NCBI GenBank assembly: GCA_032433595.1
Contig: JASWJB010000195.1
Location: forward strand, 1-64,000
DNA length: 64,000 nt
Origin: Conoideocrella luteorostrata
Lineage: Eukaryota > Ascomycota > Sordariomycetes > Hypocreales > Clavicipitaceae
Reading direction: 5' to 3'
The notes under the pieces were generated by a model. It did no database searches. It was not told where the DNA came from and saw only the letters and a list, made by a program, of their open reading frames with translations. Position 1 is the stretch's first letter. Each line of letters opens with the position of its first letter. Both the position numbers and the translations under genes were made by a program. Shown here in pieces: positions 45,340 to 56,949 of this stretch.

Positions 45340-46167
45340 TCACGCCCCTATTCCATCCTTCCCTGATTCCGTCGACATACTCGCCGTCTCGGAACCCTTC
45401 GCCCTCCCGGTCCCCGTACTAGAATCTGGTTCCATCAAACTCCTACTCGCGTCCGACCAAGCACTCCTCACGCCGTCATCTTGTCGAACACTTACATCAA
45501 TATCTCCATCCTCATCCTGAACCCGCCCAGCCACCTTATTCTCCCCTTGGGGTCCGTCCTCCTTGCCCCCCAAATTCATATTGCTCTGCCTATGTAAACT
45601 GTTCGCCAAATCAACATCCACATCCATCATGCCCTCCCCAAACTCGTCGTCCTCGCTCCATCCACACTCGCTGCAGCTGCAGCTCCCACTTCCTGCGTCA
45701 CTACCCTCCCTATTCGCCAACCTCACCGTCTCTTCCAGCACCAAGAAGCCCCTCTCCAATACCTCCGCCCAGTTCTGCACATTCCCCAACTCCTTCACCT
45801 TCCTGGACGCATTGTCCGCTTCTTTGGCCAGCTTCTCCCGTTCTTTCCGCAAGCCCTCTGTTGCGCGGAGCACATCCCGCTCCTGCTTGTCCAGCGCCGC
45901 GGCGTTGTCGTGGAGGATCCCCGCGCGGGATTGGAGCTCCGAGTCGAGCAGGTTGCCCATCGAGGCGACCACCGCGGCACGTGCTTCGGACACATGGCGC
46001 TGGGTCTCGGACGATGGGAGGGTTTGCTGGAGAGGCGGTGCGTGGGCGTTGATGGATTGGGATTGCGCTGGAGTAGTGGTTGTGGGGGGCATGGAGAGGG
46101 AAGGTGGTGAAGACAGTGGTGGTGGAGGCGGTTGAGGCATAGTTGATGGCGGTGTTTCTTTGTTCAT
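45340..46167 (-). CDS. BLOC-1 subunit 1 (BLOS1/GCN5L1)-like protein
   Basis: A 275-residue single-exon protein. Residues of about 57-150 form a coiled-coil domain. The part ending VKELGNVQNWAEVLERGF parallels the conserved end of BLOS1/GCN5L1 (KEIGDVENWA), the first subunit of the BLOC-1 complex that acts in endosomal sorting. The first about 55 residues are Pro/Ser-rich. The C-terminal about 120 residues are acidic and contain a short cysteine group (GSCSCSECGW). The usual BLOS1 protein is about 125 residues, so both ends are extended. No intron is seen or needed. An alternative reading as an unrelated coiled-coil protein cannot be fully excluded. Confidence 0.8.
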   Translation of the reverse strand: MNKETPPSTMPQPPPPPLSSPPSLSMPPTTTTPAQSQSINAHAPPLQQTLPSSETQRHVSEARAAVVASMGNLLDSELQSRAGILHDNAAALDKQERDVLRATEGLRKEREKLAKEADNASRKVKELGNVQNWAEVLERGFLVLEETVRLANREGSDAGSGSCSCSECGWSEDDEFGEGMMDVDVDLANSLHRQSNMNLGGKEDGPQGENKVAGRVQDEDGDIDVSVRQDDGVRSAWSDASRSLMEPDSSTGTGRAKGSETASMSTESGKDGIGA

Positions 46168-47222
46168 GTGTGGATTAGTTAGAGCGTAAATGTACAGAGT
46201 ATCTTCTGCGCGTGGAATTGGCTTGGGGATCCTCAGAACGACATAGTATCTACTTTGTACTGGGCGTCGAACGAAGAGATATATGTATGATGCTGCGTGT
46301 GTGAGCTTCTACCCTATCGTCAGTGTCAAAACGTGCACCATCCCGGCCGCAGATCAATGTGCGCACATGATTCACCTCATCCTACAACAACATTTGTTGG
46401 AAAGGGTGGCCGCAACTGATGCGCGCAGACAAGATGGAGGGGTGGAGTAATGACACCACCATTGCCACTTGGAGGCTAGAGGCTGGACGAACCAACCACC
46501 GACGACGTGCATTAGATCTACATCCGAGGGCGACGCCTTGATTTCATAAAATTGGAGAAAGCAGAAACGGAAGGAGGGAAAGATAGTTAGTTGGAAAACA
46601 AACGATGTTTTCACTGTATCGTGTTGTTGAAATTATGTTGAGCTACCCCCTATTCCGTACTATTTACAAATATACATTCAAGATGTTAGTCCATCCTTCT
46701 TTTGGCCTTGCCCGCAACAAACGTCAACGTTGATATATGCAACTGCCGTCTCTGCCCTTTGTAGCCCCATGTGTGGTAGCCTATGGTTCTACATCCTGTC
46801 CCAAGACTAGAAAACCGGAAAAAAAAAAGAAAAAAAACTAAAAAACTGAAACGCCAGAGCCCTAGTCCTTCGAGCCTTGGTTTTCCCTCTAACGCAAACA
46901 TAACTGTAAAACATAAATTCCGTATCTCTTAATTACATTGCCACAATTCGTGTGATCGTCGAGATCAAATTCTATAGCATTCGTTTCCCCATAACTCCAG
47001 GCTATGCGGAAAGTTAAAGGAGTGAACCTGGATGGTAAATACTCACATCTGAGGAAACACCAAAAAAACCAAAAACAAGTAGAAGAAAGAAAGAAATAGT
47101 TAGTGTATGTGCTTGCATTTGTCTGTCTGATCTGAAGTTGGCTACTTGCGGTGATCAGCTCAAGTGATTAGACAAAGAAGGGAGAATATCAACTGGATGC
47201 GACACCGGCAAATGTCGCTTCA
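46168..47222. other. Intergenic between the BLOC-1 subunit gene and sog2
   Basis: A 1.06-kb stretch with the promoter of the BLOC-1-like gene on the left and the sog2 3' flank on the right. An A-rich run lies near 46819-46847. Near-matches to the palindrome (TTCCGTACT at 46651) are present. No gene is seen. Confidence 0.5.
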
Positions 47223-50200
47223 CTAAAGAGCTACTCTGCCTCCATTGGGCCGTGCTAGACCAAGTCCTCCGTTCGGACTGAACGGTGTCGATGTTGACGA
47301 ATTGCCATCTGATGACATAGATGAAATAGATGATAGTGAGTTGAATCCAGAGTGGCCTCGGGTCATTGTTCCATTTCGAGACATGGATATTCCTGGATTT
47401 GCCATGAGCGCATCTGCACGATCGAAGACATTTCCATGAAAAGCTGCTGCAAATGAGGCACTGTGGGGGGTCGTGGAAACGGTAGCCTGCAAGGCTGGCC
47501 CAAGAGCTGCGCTCTGCGGTGTGATGGGTACTTGTGTTGGTGATGTGCTTTGAGAAGAATAATGGCTGGTTTGACCCCTGTTGGGACCGGATGTTCGGAT
47601 CATATGATGCCACGTCGATTGCGCCATTATGATCATTGTTTCCTTCATGCTTTGTTGAATCGGCCTCAGCCGAATACGAGTATCGGGTGGAAGGGATATG
47701 TTGTTGTAGGAGCGCTGTATCTTATCACCAAACACGTACCAAGACTCGACGAAATTGCTACAGATATTCCAGAAGGCTGGCTGAGAACGCACACTGGGGT
47801 CTTTGAGTTTGACGAGGGACAATTTGCCTCTAAGTATCTCTGTTTGTTGAATTGCATGGCCACACACGGCAATCAAGTCCTGCCATTCTCGCACAAGACT
47901 AAGGGGCACACGCTGATGCATGGCCGTCCTTAAGATGCCTTGCAGCTGAACGAGGAAGTTGGGAAGCGTCCGAAGAAGAACATCCGTGGACTGTTGCAAG
48001 GATAAATATATGCGTTCAAACTGCGCATCGTCTCCGGTGTATTCGTTTGTCAAATCCCGACTACCAGAGGAAGAGAAAGACTCGCCAGACCTTGGTGTTG
48101 CTGAGGCGAGTTTTGCGGTACGGGTCGAGCCGTTGGCTTGGTAAATTGGTAAGTCCGTTGCCACGCGGAGATTAGCAGGGTTATGAACGACCGTGCCATT
48201 GCGGCCCCTTAATATTCCACTTCTGTCAGCCGTTGGGGTCGCAAAAGGTTCTCGCTGATAGGCTTTGATCGTCTCGCTGGCATCAGGCAAGCTGCGGTTG
48301 ATTGACTGAGACTGCGGCTGTGACGACGAAGTGATCGATGCCAGAGTTACTCGGAGTTCCATAATACTATTATACAGTAACATCAAGAGCGTACGAATAT
48401 ATCGTGCGTCTCCATTGTTGACAAAAGTATCAATGTTATCGGCCAATAGTGTGCAGACGTGACCATATGCGCTTACAAGCGTCTGGCACGCACGATAAAC
48501 ATTCTCGTTGTCTCGCACAGAATGTTCATCATTTTCTAGCAAAATCGTGTCGTGTCTCTGGATCTCCTGTTCCAGCTCTTCGACGTGAGAGTTGGTATTG
48601 TAGAAGACAATCTCCAAGCTTGAGCGTTTGGCCGACCCATCACTCGTCAAGGTCATGAGCATTTGTATCATTGGATGTATTTGGAAAACGGAATACAAAA
48701 TGCCTTTGGCGGCTTCAATAACAGGGTCAAATACTTTGGACTCTCGCCGACGCTCGGGGAGGATGGACAGTCGCCGTACGTATATCGGCCGCTGGAGATA
48801 TTGCTCATTTGGTGTAGCTGGACTTTTGGCACCGGGCGGAGTGCCCAGCATGGCAGAGCCATGGCTCAGCCCACGATAGTGGCTGAAGCGGTTATTTGCC
48901 TGAGTTTCGTCCAACGTGCCTAACTCGGATGCCTTTCTGGACACAATACCCATGCGTCGGCTGCGGCCATCTGGTCCGCGATCAGATCGCAGCAAGGTTT
49001 CAGAATTGCTCCGAAGTCTCTCATTCACATTGCCGATGGTCAAAGGCATGACACCTGGTCGACGAATTGCTGTGTTTTGTTGGGACAGCCCACGGTAATG
49101 CGATCTCGATGGGATTGGGGGAGGTCGCAGAACGCCGTTAGGAGACCGGATGTCAGGCAAATCAGTGCCATTGACTTTAATAGGAAACCGTCCACTCGCG
49201 GCTCGTTTCAGAGGAAACCGGGGCGCCTCAATACCGCCTTCACTGGATTCATCGCCAGTCGCATCACCTTCCATTCTCCCAGTGAGAGTGTAATGTCGGA
49301 GAAACTTTTTGATCATCGCGGTGACGGCGACCTCGGTAACTTCTGTCTCTCTCGTGATGCCATCGTTCGGTGGACTTCCGGATTGTGGGCGGATAGCATC
49401 CTTTGGCGGGAAGCTTATGGGATTACCCTCGAACTTGAGCACTTGAAGAGAGCCCATGTCGGCGAGACAGGTGGGCAATTCCCGTATCTGATTTTTGGGC
49501 ACAGATAAGACCTTAAGTGACGTTAATTTTGAGATGTCTTGCGGTAGCACTCGTAGTTGGTTGCGGCCTAGGTCTAAAATCTCGAGACTTTTCAAGTCGC
49601 AGAGCTACACGGTGTTAGAACCAACCCAGAGTCCAGCATGGGGAACGGCATGGTGAGGAATCATAATTACCGCCATAGGAAACTCTTTGATCTGATTGCC
49701 TCTGATGTTAAGATATCGCAGCGATGTGCATTCGGAAAACCGTGCCGGCAGAGTGGATAACTGGTTATGCGACAGAGCTAGCCTGCAGGGACATAGGAAA
49801 CGAATCGGGTCAGTCAACCTGTAACTATACATGGTTTTAATTTTTAGACAGATCAAGAAGCGTACCGCTCAAGCTGGTCTTTGACAATATCCACCACTTC
49901 TTCGGGTAGTTTTTGGATGCCCTTGCGGCTCAGGTCCACGGTTATGCCAGACCTCAATCCAGTGCCAACAGCACCCGCCTCGGCACCCTGGCCCTCACCT
50001 TCAAGAGCTGTCTGCATGGCGTCCCGGGCCAGGGCGATGATCTGCGCCGGCGTCGTTATCGAGCTCGAGGCCGACAAGGTCGCATTCGCGGACGCACTTC
50101 GAAGATTTGGAATCGGCGGCGGTGGCGGCGGCGGTGGAGGACCATTCGAAGTCGCCGCAGAATTAGGAACTGGACGTCTGCCTTGGGCAGGATTCTCGGG

Positions 50201-50281
50201 TAGACCACGAACAGATGAGGATGAAGCTGCCGTGGTGCCCGTAGGCATCCGGTCGGGCCACTCCATGATGGAGGATAGCAT
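47223..50281 (-). CDS. sog2: RAM-pathway leucine-rich repeat protein Sog2
   Basis: Scaffold of the RAM network (Cbk1/Mob2-type kinase signalling), which controls polarised growth and cell separation. Three exons, 49866-50281, 49671-49782 and 47223-49604, join to 969 residues. After a disordered N-terminus with a run of nine prolines, leucine-rich repeats span about 112-235 (LALSHNQLSTLP, LNIRGNQIKEFP, LDLGRNQLRVLP, LSVPKNQIRELP). The rest is the Sog2 C-terminal region, with long helical blocks (RRESKVFDPVIEAAKGILYS and the segment ending GHAIQQTEILRG) between Ser/Thr-rich linkers. The first ATG is at 50281; a second in-frame ATG at 50266 (MEWPDRMP) is an equally good start. The 66-base and 83-base introns interrupt the repeat region, so single-frame views show it in pieces. 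Confidence 0.93.
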
Positions 50282-51767
50282 CAACTGCGAGAGAGATGAT
50301 GATTCTCACGCGTTGGTACGCTGTGGCGGGTGAGTGGCGGATGAGGATTGTGTGCAGGCCGATACTTTCAATTCCAGCAAAAATGTTTCACTGGCCCCTC
50401 GCCCACCCAAGCTGGGGTCCTGAAGTCTCAAACCCAAAAGCGTCGTGGTTGGGTTGCGGCTTCAAACTGATCGAGGCTGGGACAAGGCGATGACGCTGAA
50501 TGAAGCACACAGTCTCATGATGGTTGGAGATGCGCGCAAAGGGGGATAACGTTACTGATGCGGGACGTAGAAGAGAATTGGGATATCAGGAGGCTCGATT
50601 TCTAGGGGAGGTTGGTGGCGTCAACCCGACTCTGCAAAGCACGAGCAGTTAGGAGGAGGGACTTGACACCGGTAGCCCGACGGCGGTCAAATAAATGACT
50701 GAACTTACGAGCACACTCTACCCGCGTCTACTCACTAGTTAGTTATGGGCACTTTGGGTACTAGCAAGGCCAAGCCTGAACCAGACTCAACTGAACGGGC
50801 AGCAGGGGCGCTTCCAGCCGTCAACTGTGCAATACGGTTGTCGCTGGACAAAATGCTTCCCGATGAGAGCGGTCGCTTGTTCTTGTGTTCACGGGTTCAT
50901 GTCAGGCTGACGGGCAAGGCAGGGAGGGCTTCAATACACATTAACATCCAGGTCTGGTACACAACATGCGCCAGAAATAACCAGCGCCAGGGCCAGCGCC
51001 AGGGCGAGCGTCAGGGCCAACGCAAGGGGCTGCGTCCAACGACCGACTGGCTTGGTGGGACTTGCTTCTGGACACCGCGGTAGAAGCTTCCCCTCAAACG
51101 CTAGCCTGCAGTGAGGCGGAAAAGGGGAGCTGACAGCCCACGACTTGGGGCGACATGGTTGGCTGGATTCAACTAGACAGACTCAGGGCCGATCTTGCCC
51201 CTGGCGAACCTCCGCGGGCCAGGTTCGCTTCAGTCCGGTGGCACGAAACAACGAGAAAACAACGAGGCCATCAGATTCAGCAGCATACTACTCCGTAGTT
51301 AGTAAGTTAGTAGCAGCCGAACACCACGCCGCCCGTTTGTTTTCAATTTTTTCAGGTGTTTTAGCCTTCCCTTGGCATTCAAACAGCCGACTGTCCCAGT
51401 GTTGTTTGGTACCACGGACAGATGTTTTCGAGCCATATTGACAGGGAATCGTGGAGCTTTCGAGCAATCCTAGCTCAACATCAATCCGAGTGTTGCGCCC
51501 CGCTGCATTCCGTAAGGCCGCTCGCAGTCTCGACGAGCCGTCGTGCAAATGGTCGGCCGTGATCTGACATTGGACGTCTAGTGGTAGAGATTGAGGTCAA
51601 GCCGCAACGACTAAAATTCTGTTCTGTGTTATCCAACACATGTTTGGCGGACCACCTTTTCGACAACTTTCACCGCACTGCAGCTCGTTGTGCTCGAAGG
51701 CTGCGTTTCTCGCTCTTTGGTATAGATAGAGCCACTGGTGCGCCACCTTATTGTTGGCGCTTGCGTC
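50282..51767. other. Intergenic between divergent sog2 and recQ-like gene
   Basis: About 1.5 kb. It holds a degenerate hexamer repeat at 50981-51026 and TACTCCGTA at 51289-51297. The 112-residue frame at 50745-51083 contains the hexamer repeat and has no family signature. The right end should be promoter of the helicase gene; a further upstream exon of that gene cannot be excluded. Confidence 0.5.
50981..51026 (+). repeat. Degenerate hexamer tandem repeat
   Basis: About seven imperfect copies of a 6-base unit of the type CAGGGC/CAGCGC, in non-coding sequence between sog2 and the helicase gene. Confidence 0.7.
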
Positions 51768-53444
51768 ATGCCTGCGTTGCAGCGAAGCAGTTCGTGCCAA
51801 GATATTGGTTTCACCCTCCGACGACGATTTCACAAGAGCGAGTTTAGGTATGCGACACTCCAAACCCACAAGACATGCCATAGTATCCGCAGTTCTGACT
51901 GTGCATGACATATGTCTACTACTGCCGACTTATGGAGTTGTATCACTAACGCAGCCGAAGTAAAGACCACACCAACGTGAAATTATTGAAGCTGCTCTAG
52001 ATGGATTTGATGTCTACGTGCAAGCTGCCACGTCTTTTGGGAAAAGTCTGTGCTTTCAGCTGCCTGCAGTGATCAACCAGGGAAGTAAGTCGCCGGATTT
52101 CAAATTTAAGTTGGCCTTGGCAGCCCTTACTGACTACTTGCAAAGTAACTGTGGTCATCTCTCCACTTCTCAGTCTTATGGTAAGTTTTTGCTAGTAGTC
52201 CAAAACAGATAAAAGTATTAGTACTCAGCGCTGGATAGATAAACCAGGTCGAAGCTCTCAGATCAGCAGGCATCGACGCCAGCTCACTCAATAGCAACAC
52301 TCCGTACCCAGAAAGGGATCGCATTCAGCGAGACCTAGAGACTGGTCACCCGAAAACCCGCTTGTTGTATGTCACTCCGGAGTTGTGTTCCGGAGCCCGT
52401 TTTCGAGAACGACTCCAGCTAGTTCATCAACAGAAAGAATTGGCTCGAATTACGATTGATGAAGCACACTGCATCTCCGAGTGGGGACATGACTTCCGGA
52501 AAGACTTCAAACGGCTATTTTGGTTCCGGGAGACATTTCCCGATGTGCCCATCATGTGTCTCACCGCAACTGCGAATCCCCAGGTTAGACAGGATGTACT
52601 CCGGACCTTGAAGTTGGACGAGACACCAGAGAGGATAAAGACTTTTCTGATGAGTCCAGAGCGATGCAATCTGCATATAGAGATTCGGTACACGAATGAT
52701 AAGGAAGACAACCGACTTGCAGACTTTCTGAAGTGGATTCGAGCAGTTTACGACAGGCGAAGAGGATCACCTCGAAAAGAAGAGCTACAGAGCGATGGCG
52801 AAAGGATAGAAAACGTCCCCGGCATCATATACACTATTTCGCGAGACGAGTGTGAATCCTTGGCAGCGACGCTGCGTGACGAAGGAGTCGGCGCTCGTCC
52901 ATTCCACGCAAAGCTATCCAAACAAGTCAAGGAAGATACGTTGAATCGTTGGATTAACAACGAATCAGGCTATGATATTATCGTGGCCACAACAGCATTC
53001 GGTATGGGCATCGATAAGAACAATGTGCGCTTTGTCGTCCATTGGCGTATACCAAAGTCTTTTGAGGGATACTATCAAGAGGCGGGTCGCGCAGGACGCG
53101 ATGGCAATGCGAGCTATTGTTTTCTGTACTATAGCCGTGAAGATTTGGAACGGGTGATGCGAATGGTGCAGAGCGACTCGAAAGATGGCTCAAATTCTGT
53201 TGCAAGGCTACACAGCCTGCAAGCTCTAGCGCTATACTGCGAAAATACAGAGTCATGTCGACATGCACAAATATGCAAGTACTTCAGCGAATCATCTGTA
53301 ACGAAGTGCGATTTTGCATGTGATTGGCATAAAGATGCGCATGACTTGGAAACTCGGTTCTTAAAAGGCCTGGCGAGTTCGGAATGGGTGAGCACGCAAG
53401 CAATGCAAGGCACGTATGACGGATACGATGATTATCAAGATTAG
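51768..53444 (+). CDS. RecQ-type DNA helicase, short form
   Basis: ATP-dependent 3'-5' DNA helicase core. Four exons, 51768-51847, 51966-52084, 52146-52180 and 52239-53444, join to 479 residues. The Q-motif region is FRPHQREIIEAALDG. Walker A is AATSFGKSLCF with K53. Motif Ia is VVISPLLSLM, motif II is DEAH at 152-155, then LTATANPQVR, and the C-terminal lobe has IIVATTAFGMGIDK and QEAGRAGRDG. A zinc-binding RQC-like part follows (CENTESCRHAQICKYF, KCDFACDW). No winged-helix or HRDC domain is present, so this is not the BLM/Sgs1 orthologue. The first ATG that stays in frame with the Q motif is at 51768 and gives only 26 residues before it; the true start could lie in an undetected upstream exon. 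The ending EWVSTQAMQGTYDGY looks like a natural C-terminus. Confidence 0.88.
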
Positions 53445-53893
53445 AGATGGAATACAACAAGAGCTAGCATAAATCATAAATGAATTCAGATGTATCACAA
53501 CTGCCTATTCTCATAGCCTCCTGTCTACTGAGCGCTTGGAGATGGGAAATAGCAATCGTCGTATGCAAAAGAGCTGCGTTGATTAAGTCGTTGACGTATC
53601 GAGCATGGCAGGGCACTTAAAATAGCATATTCTATGTTGTTAAAATTCTGCAACTATTTAGTTAATGACAATCTAGAGGGACTTTGGATGGTGAAAAGTT
53701 GAGCCACGAAGCTGGTGCATGAGCAGTTATACACACACAGCTTAGCGTCGCTGACCAACAACAAACTGCTTCCATCCTGAGGTGTCCAAAATCTGACACT
53801 TTAATTCCTCCTTTCATACTACGTCGGCCTTGTTTATGCCTGCTACAAAACAGTCTGATATTTCTCGCCTTATTTCTTTTCAATAATAACATT
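53445..53893. other. Intergenic between recQ-like gene and alpha/beta hydrolase gene
   Basis: A 449-base AT-rich stretch with the helicase 3' flank and the hydrolase promoter. No feature is seen. Confidence 0.5.
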
Positions 53894-54901
53894 ATGGTTG
53901 CACAAGCAACTCGCCGAGCCATTCCACATTTTGGGATCATCATCCGGCGCTATTCAACTCCGTCTGCCACCCGAGATAGTCAAATTCTGCCACTCCCCGA
54001 TGGCCGTGTCCTAGGTTTCTCTGAATCTGGAATCTCCACCGGGTATCCAGTCTTGTTCTTTCATGGGTTTCCATCTTCACGTCTCGAAGCAAACTACATA
54101 GATGGTTTAGCGCGAAAGCAGAACCTGCGGGTAATCACACCTGACCGCCCTGGCTTTGGGATCTCCACGCTTCAGCCCAACAGAAGAATAATGGACTGGC
54201 CGGCGGATGTGAAATCGCTAACGGCCCATCTTGATCTATCGAGGTTCGCTATTCTCGGTGGCTCGGGAGGTGGCCCCTACGCGCTTGCCTATGCCAAGGC
54301 ATTACCGCCGGAGACGCTGTCCGCAGTGGGATTACTAGCCAGCGCGCCACCGTGGGAAGCAGGTACATCTGACTTGATGAGGACACAAAAGATTGCCCAT
54401 CATCTTTCGACTAATTGGCCTTCTACAATGCGCCTATTCAGTGATGTGTTGGTTGCGACGACTCGAAAAGTATTATCCTCCACAGTAGGCACATTCCTCG
54501 TCAACAAAATGCTGGAGAAGAGTAACGCGGCTGCCGTCTCGAAGGAATCATCTCCGAAAGGTAATCATGCCATGAAGTCATCAATTGATCACCAGAGAGA
54601 GCAGATGCTCAGAGCTTTGTTCGAAGGCTTTGCGCAGGGTGCGGAGGGATTTGTGCACGAAGCCAAGTTGCTGACCCATCCGTGGGGGATTGACTTTGAA
54701 GGGGTCGCATACGATGGTATCCAGATATGGCATGGAAGTAGGGATGTGAATGCGCCTATTTCTATGATTCGCTGGATGGCGAAACGGTTGCCCTGGGCCG
54801 AGTTGCATGAGTTTGATGATACCCATTTCTCGTTGGCTCAGCATTTGGACAGGATTTTGGGGGACTTGGTTACGGAGGAGGAAAAGGGGATATCTAGATG
54901 A
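53894..54901 (+). CDS. Alpha/beta hydrolase fold protein
   Basis: A 335-residue single-exon hydrolase of unknown substrate. The oxyanion-hole motif is FFHGFPSSR (H57-G58). The nucleophile elbow is LGGSGGGP with S124. The acid is probably D284 in HGSRDVNAP and the base H311 in DDTHFSLAQ, so the catalytic triad is complete. The first about 26 residues (MVAQATRRAIPHFGIIIRRY) are basic and free of acidic residues and could act as a mitochondrial presequence. Similar fungal proteins are annotated only by fold. The ATG at 53894 is the first in the frame. Confidence 0.85.
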   Translation: MVAQATRRAIPHFGIIIRRYSTPSATRDSQILPLPDGRVLGFSESGISTGYPVLFFHGFPSSRLEANYIDGLARKQNLRVITPDRPGFGISTLQPNRRIMDWPADVKSLTAHLDLSRFAILGGSGGGPYALAYAKALPPETLSAVGLLASAPPWEAGTSDLMRTQKIAHHLSTNWPSTMRLFSDVLVATTRKVLSSTVGTFLVNKMLEKSNAAAVSKESSPKGNHAMKSSIDHQREQMLRALFEGFAQGAEGFVHEAKLLTHPWGIDFEGVAYDGIQIWHGSRDVNAPISMIRWMAKRLPWAELHEFDDTHFSLAQHLDRILGDLVTEEEKGISR

Positions 54902-55222
54902 AGTTTAAGGAGAAGAATGGAGCTGTTCCGGTTGTCGATGGAATTAATGAGGTTTTAAGAGGCGACGGAGTGGACTGCTGTCATGAATAGAAGGAGTTAC
55001 CATGTTAGGATCCCATGTAAAGTAGATATGCACATAATTTATATATCATCATTATATTTGCAAAAATATATTCTAAGTCAGTGTGTGTTTCAATGAATGA
55101 ATAATCTATCTAAACCAGATCCAAAATTCCCAAGTCTAACACCCTCGCCGTGCAAAATCCTGCATATAATCAATCGAAATCAAGGTTCACCAGAATCAAC
55201 GCCCTCGTCTTCACCGGATGAC
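54902..55222. other. Intergenic between convergent hydrolase and cupredoxin genes
   Basis: A 321-base, AT-rich stretch with two 3' flanks. No feature is seen. Confidence 0.5.
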
Positions 55223-55783
55223 TCAGAAGCCACCATTTGGGTTAGGGTTCACGATAACTTGACCCTCAGAAGAGATTGCCGGAATAACAGACTTCTCCGT
55301 CAGGGCAGCCAACTCCCTGTGTCTGCGCAGACTAAAGTTCTGGTCATCAAAGTTCTGGTTGATGACGCCAACCATGCCGGCCTGGCAGTGGTTGCCATTC
55401 TGCTGTGGGCAGTAGTACCAAATGGGCTTCTTGTCCTTGACCTCAATCTGGAAAACATTCGTAGCCTGGCCTTCCTGCGTGGCAAACTGGAAGCCAGGGA
55501 AGAAACTGACACCGTTGTCAAGGGGCTTGCACGGCTCAGAGAAGCTAGACTGCGCAACGGAGTGATTCTTGGGCAAGAAGTGCCATTCGACAATGTCGCC
55601 AATCTCAGCGACGACGTTGTCAGGGTCGAACTTGAGACCGCCGAGACCAGCGACAACAGAATGTGTTACGCGGTTATGGGCGTTGGTTTTGGTGGTTTCG
55701 TCGGGAGTGGTGTTGGTTGGTGCTGGGGCAGCGAATGCGGCCGTCGCGAGGAAGAGAGTGGTGATGAGGGCCTTGGCATACAT
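55223..55783 (-). CDS. Secreted cupredoxin-domain protein
   Basis: A 186-residue single-exon protein with a signal peptide (MYAKALITTLFLATAAFAAP). One cupredoxin domain spans about 40-145, starting HSVVAGLGGLKFDPDNVVAEIGD in outline and containing the likely type-1 copper ligands H74 (KNHSVAQ), C125 (YYCPQQ), H132 and M137 (NHCQAGMVG). Extra cysteines C85 and C133 may form a disulphide, as in plant and fungal relatives. This is the family often called extracellular serine-rich protein, but the present member has no long serine tail and no clear GPI signal. It is probably exported to the wall or medium; its role is unknown. The start is the first ATG and gives a textbook signal peptide. Confidence 0.88.
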   Translation of the reverse strand: MYAKALITTLFLATAAFAAPAPTNTTPDETTKTNAHNRVTHSVVAGLGGLKFDPDNVVAEIGDIVEWHFLPKNHSVAQSSFSEPCKPLDNGVSFFPGFQFATQEGQATNVFQIEVKDKKPIWYYCPQQNGNHCQAGMVGVINQNFDDQNFSLRRHRELAALTEKSVIPAISSEGQVIVNPNPNGGF

Positions 55784-56949
55784 TTTTGATTGTGATTTAT
55801 TGGAAGATTGATGTAAGTTTTTTTTTTAAAGAGTTTATGTGTAATATTTTGTTAATATTGCGGAAGTGGTAATTGCAAGAGACTTATTGGTGTTTGCTGT
55901 GTTGTGTATTTGTAAGTGTTTTCTTGGATGATGAGATAGAGAAAGAAAAAAAAAAAACCAATTTCTATCAAGAACTTCAGGGCTCTTTATACAAATTGTA
56001 TGCGTTGTATCTGAACGTATTATAAGGTTTTTTTTTTCCCGCGAATTAATCTATTTTTACTTACACAACAGTGAGGCTATTTTCGTGCCGGCTGGCTTGG
56101 TAAACATAAGCACCGAAGCCCACGAGACTAGTGCTGCGCCCTTTGCGCCCTAACCACCCTCCCTTCCAGAAAGAAATGAAAATCTCATGACCGAAGAGTA
56201 ATGACAGAATAAGCTTACAGCACCTCTCGTAGTTCAACTGTCCCTTTCGGCCATTTCTAACAAGTTGACTGTCCCGGGGTGGCCTGCCCGGATCTTCGTG
56301 CTGCCTTTTGGGCTGTGCTGACGCTGACGCCAACTAACTGGTCTGGCTAACTGGCTAACTAGCATTCATTCCCTTTGGGGTTTCGCCGGACGCCAGTCAG
56401 CATGACTTGCTTCTTGATTCCACAGCTTTGGGGCAAGAGTCGGCGCAGCTGCGTGTAGGCGCCCAATCAGAGTCTGTGAAAAACAGCTGTTTTGGGTTGA
56501 GGCGAAGCAATTTTGACAGCGCAAATCCGGCTGGCGCCAGGTGGGCGGTGGCTGGCGTTGATTTTGGCTATGTGCTGGCCGGCTGAGGAAAATACGAGTT
56601 TCAGCTATGGAAATCGAATTAAGGCCATCCGGCTGTAAGGGCTTGGACGGATGGCTTTCGACCCGCATGTCAGCTATAAGCACGATGTATTCAAATCAGC
56701 ATCGACAGCATACGGAGAATTGCGGAGTTTTGGATTTCGGACATGACTTAGAGCGCCTTGCGAGCGTGTGTTCAGGCAAGAAGTATACTAGTTTTCTCTG
56801 CGGCATGTTCAACGTAAGAAACAAACAGGTTTTGTTGAGAGCAATTTCCACGTAGGCAGCTATCTGAACATTATACCCTTATGACCGGGTGTCATGATGA
56901 AACTCGTCTATGGTGCCCGGTATCACTCCCCAAACACTCTTCAGCATGT
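55784..56949. other. Intergenic: cupredoxin promoter and 3' flank of the DUF2470 gene
   Basis: About 1.2 kb. The left part is AT-rich with T- and A-runs near 55818, 55948 and 56027, as expected for the cupredoxin promoter. A small tandem CTAACTGG-type repeat lies near 56333-56360. Frames of 80-105 residues match no family. Confidence 0.5.

Noticed and set aside
45563..46135. 190-residue Ser/Leu-rich frame on +
   Set aside because: Antisense of the BLOC-1-like coding region; low-complexity composition only.
50745..51083. 112-residue frame with a QRQGQRQGERQGQ repeat
   Set aside because: The repeat comes from a hexamer microsatellite; the rest shows no coding character.
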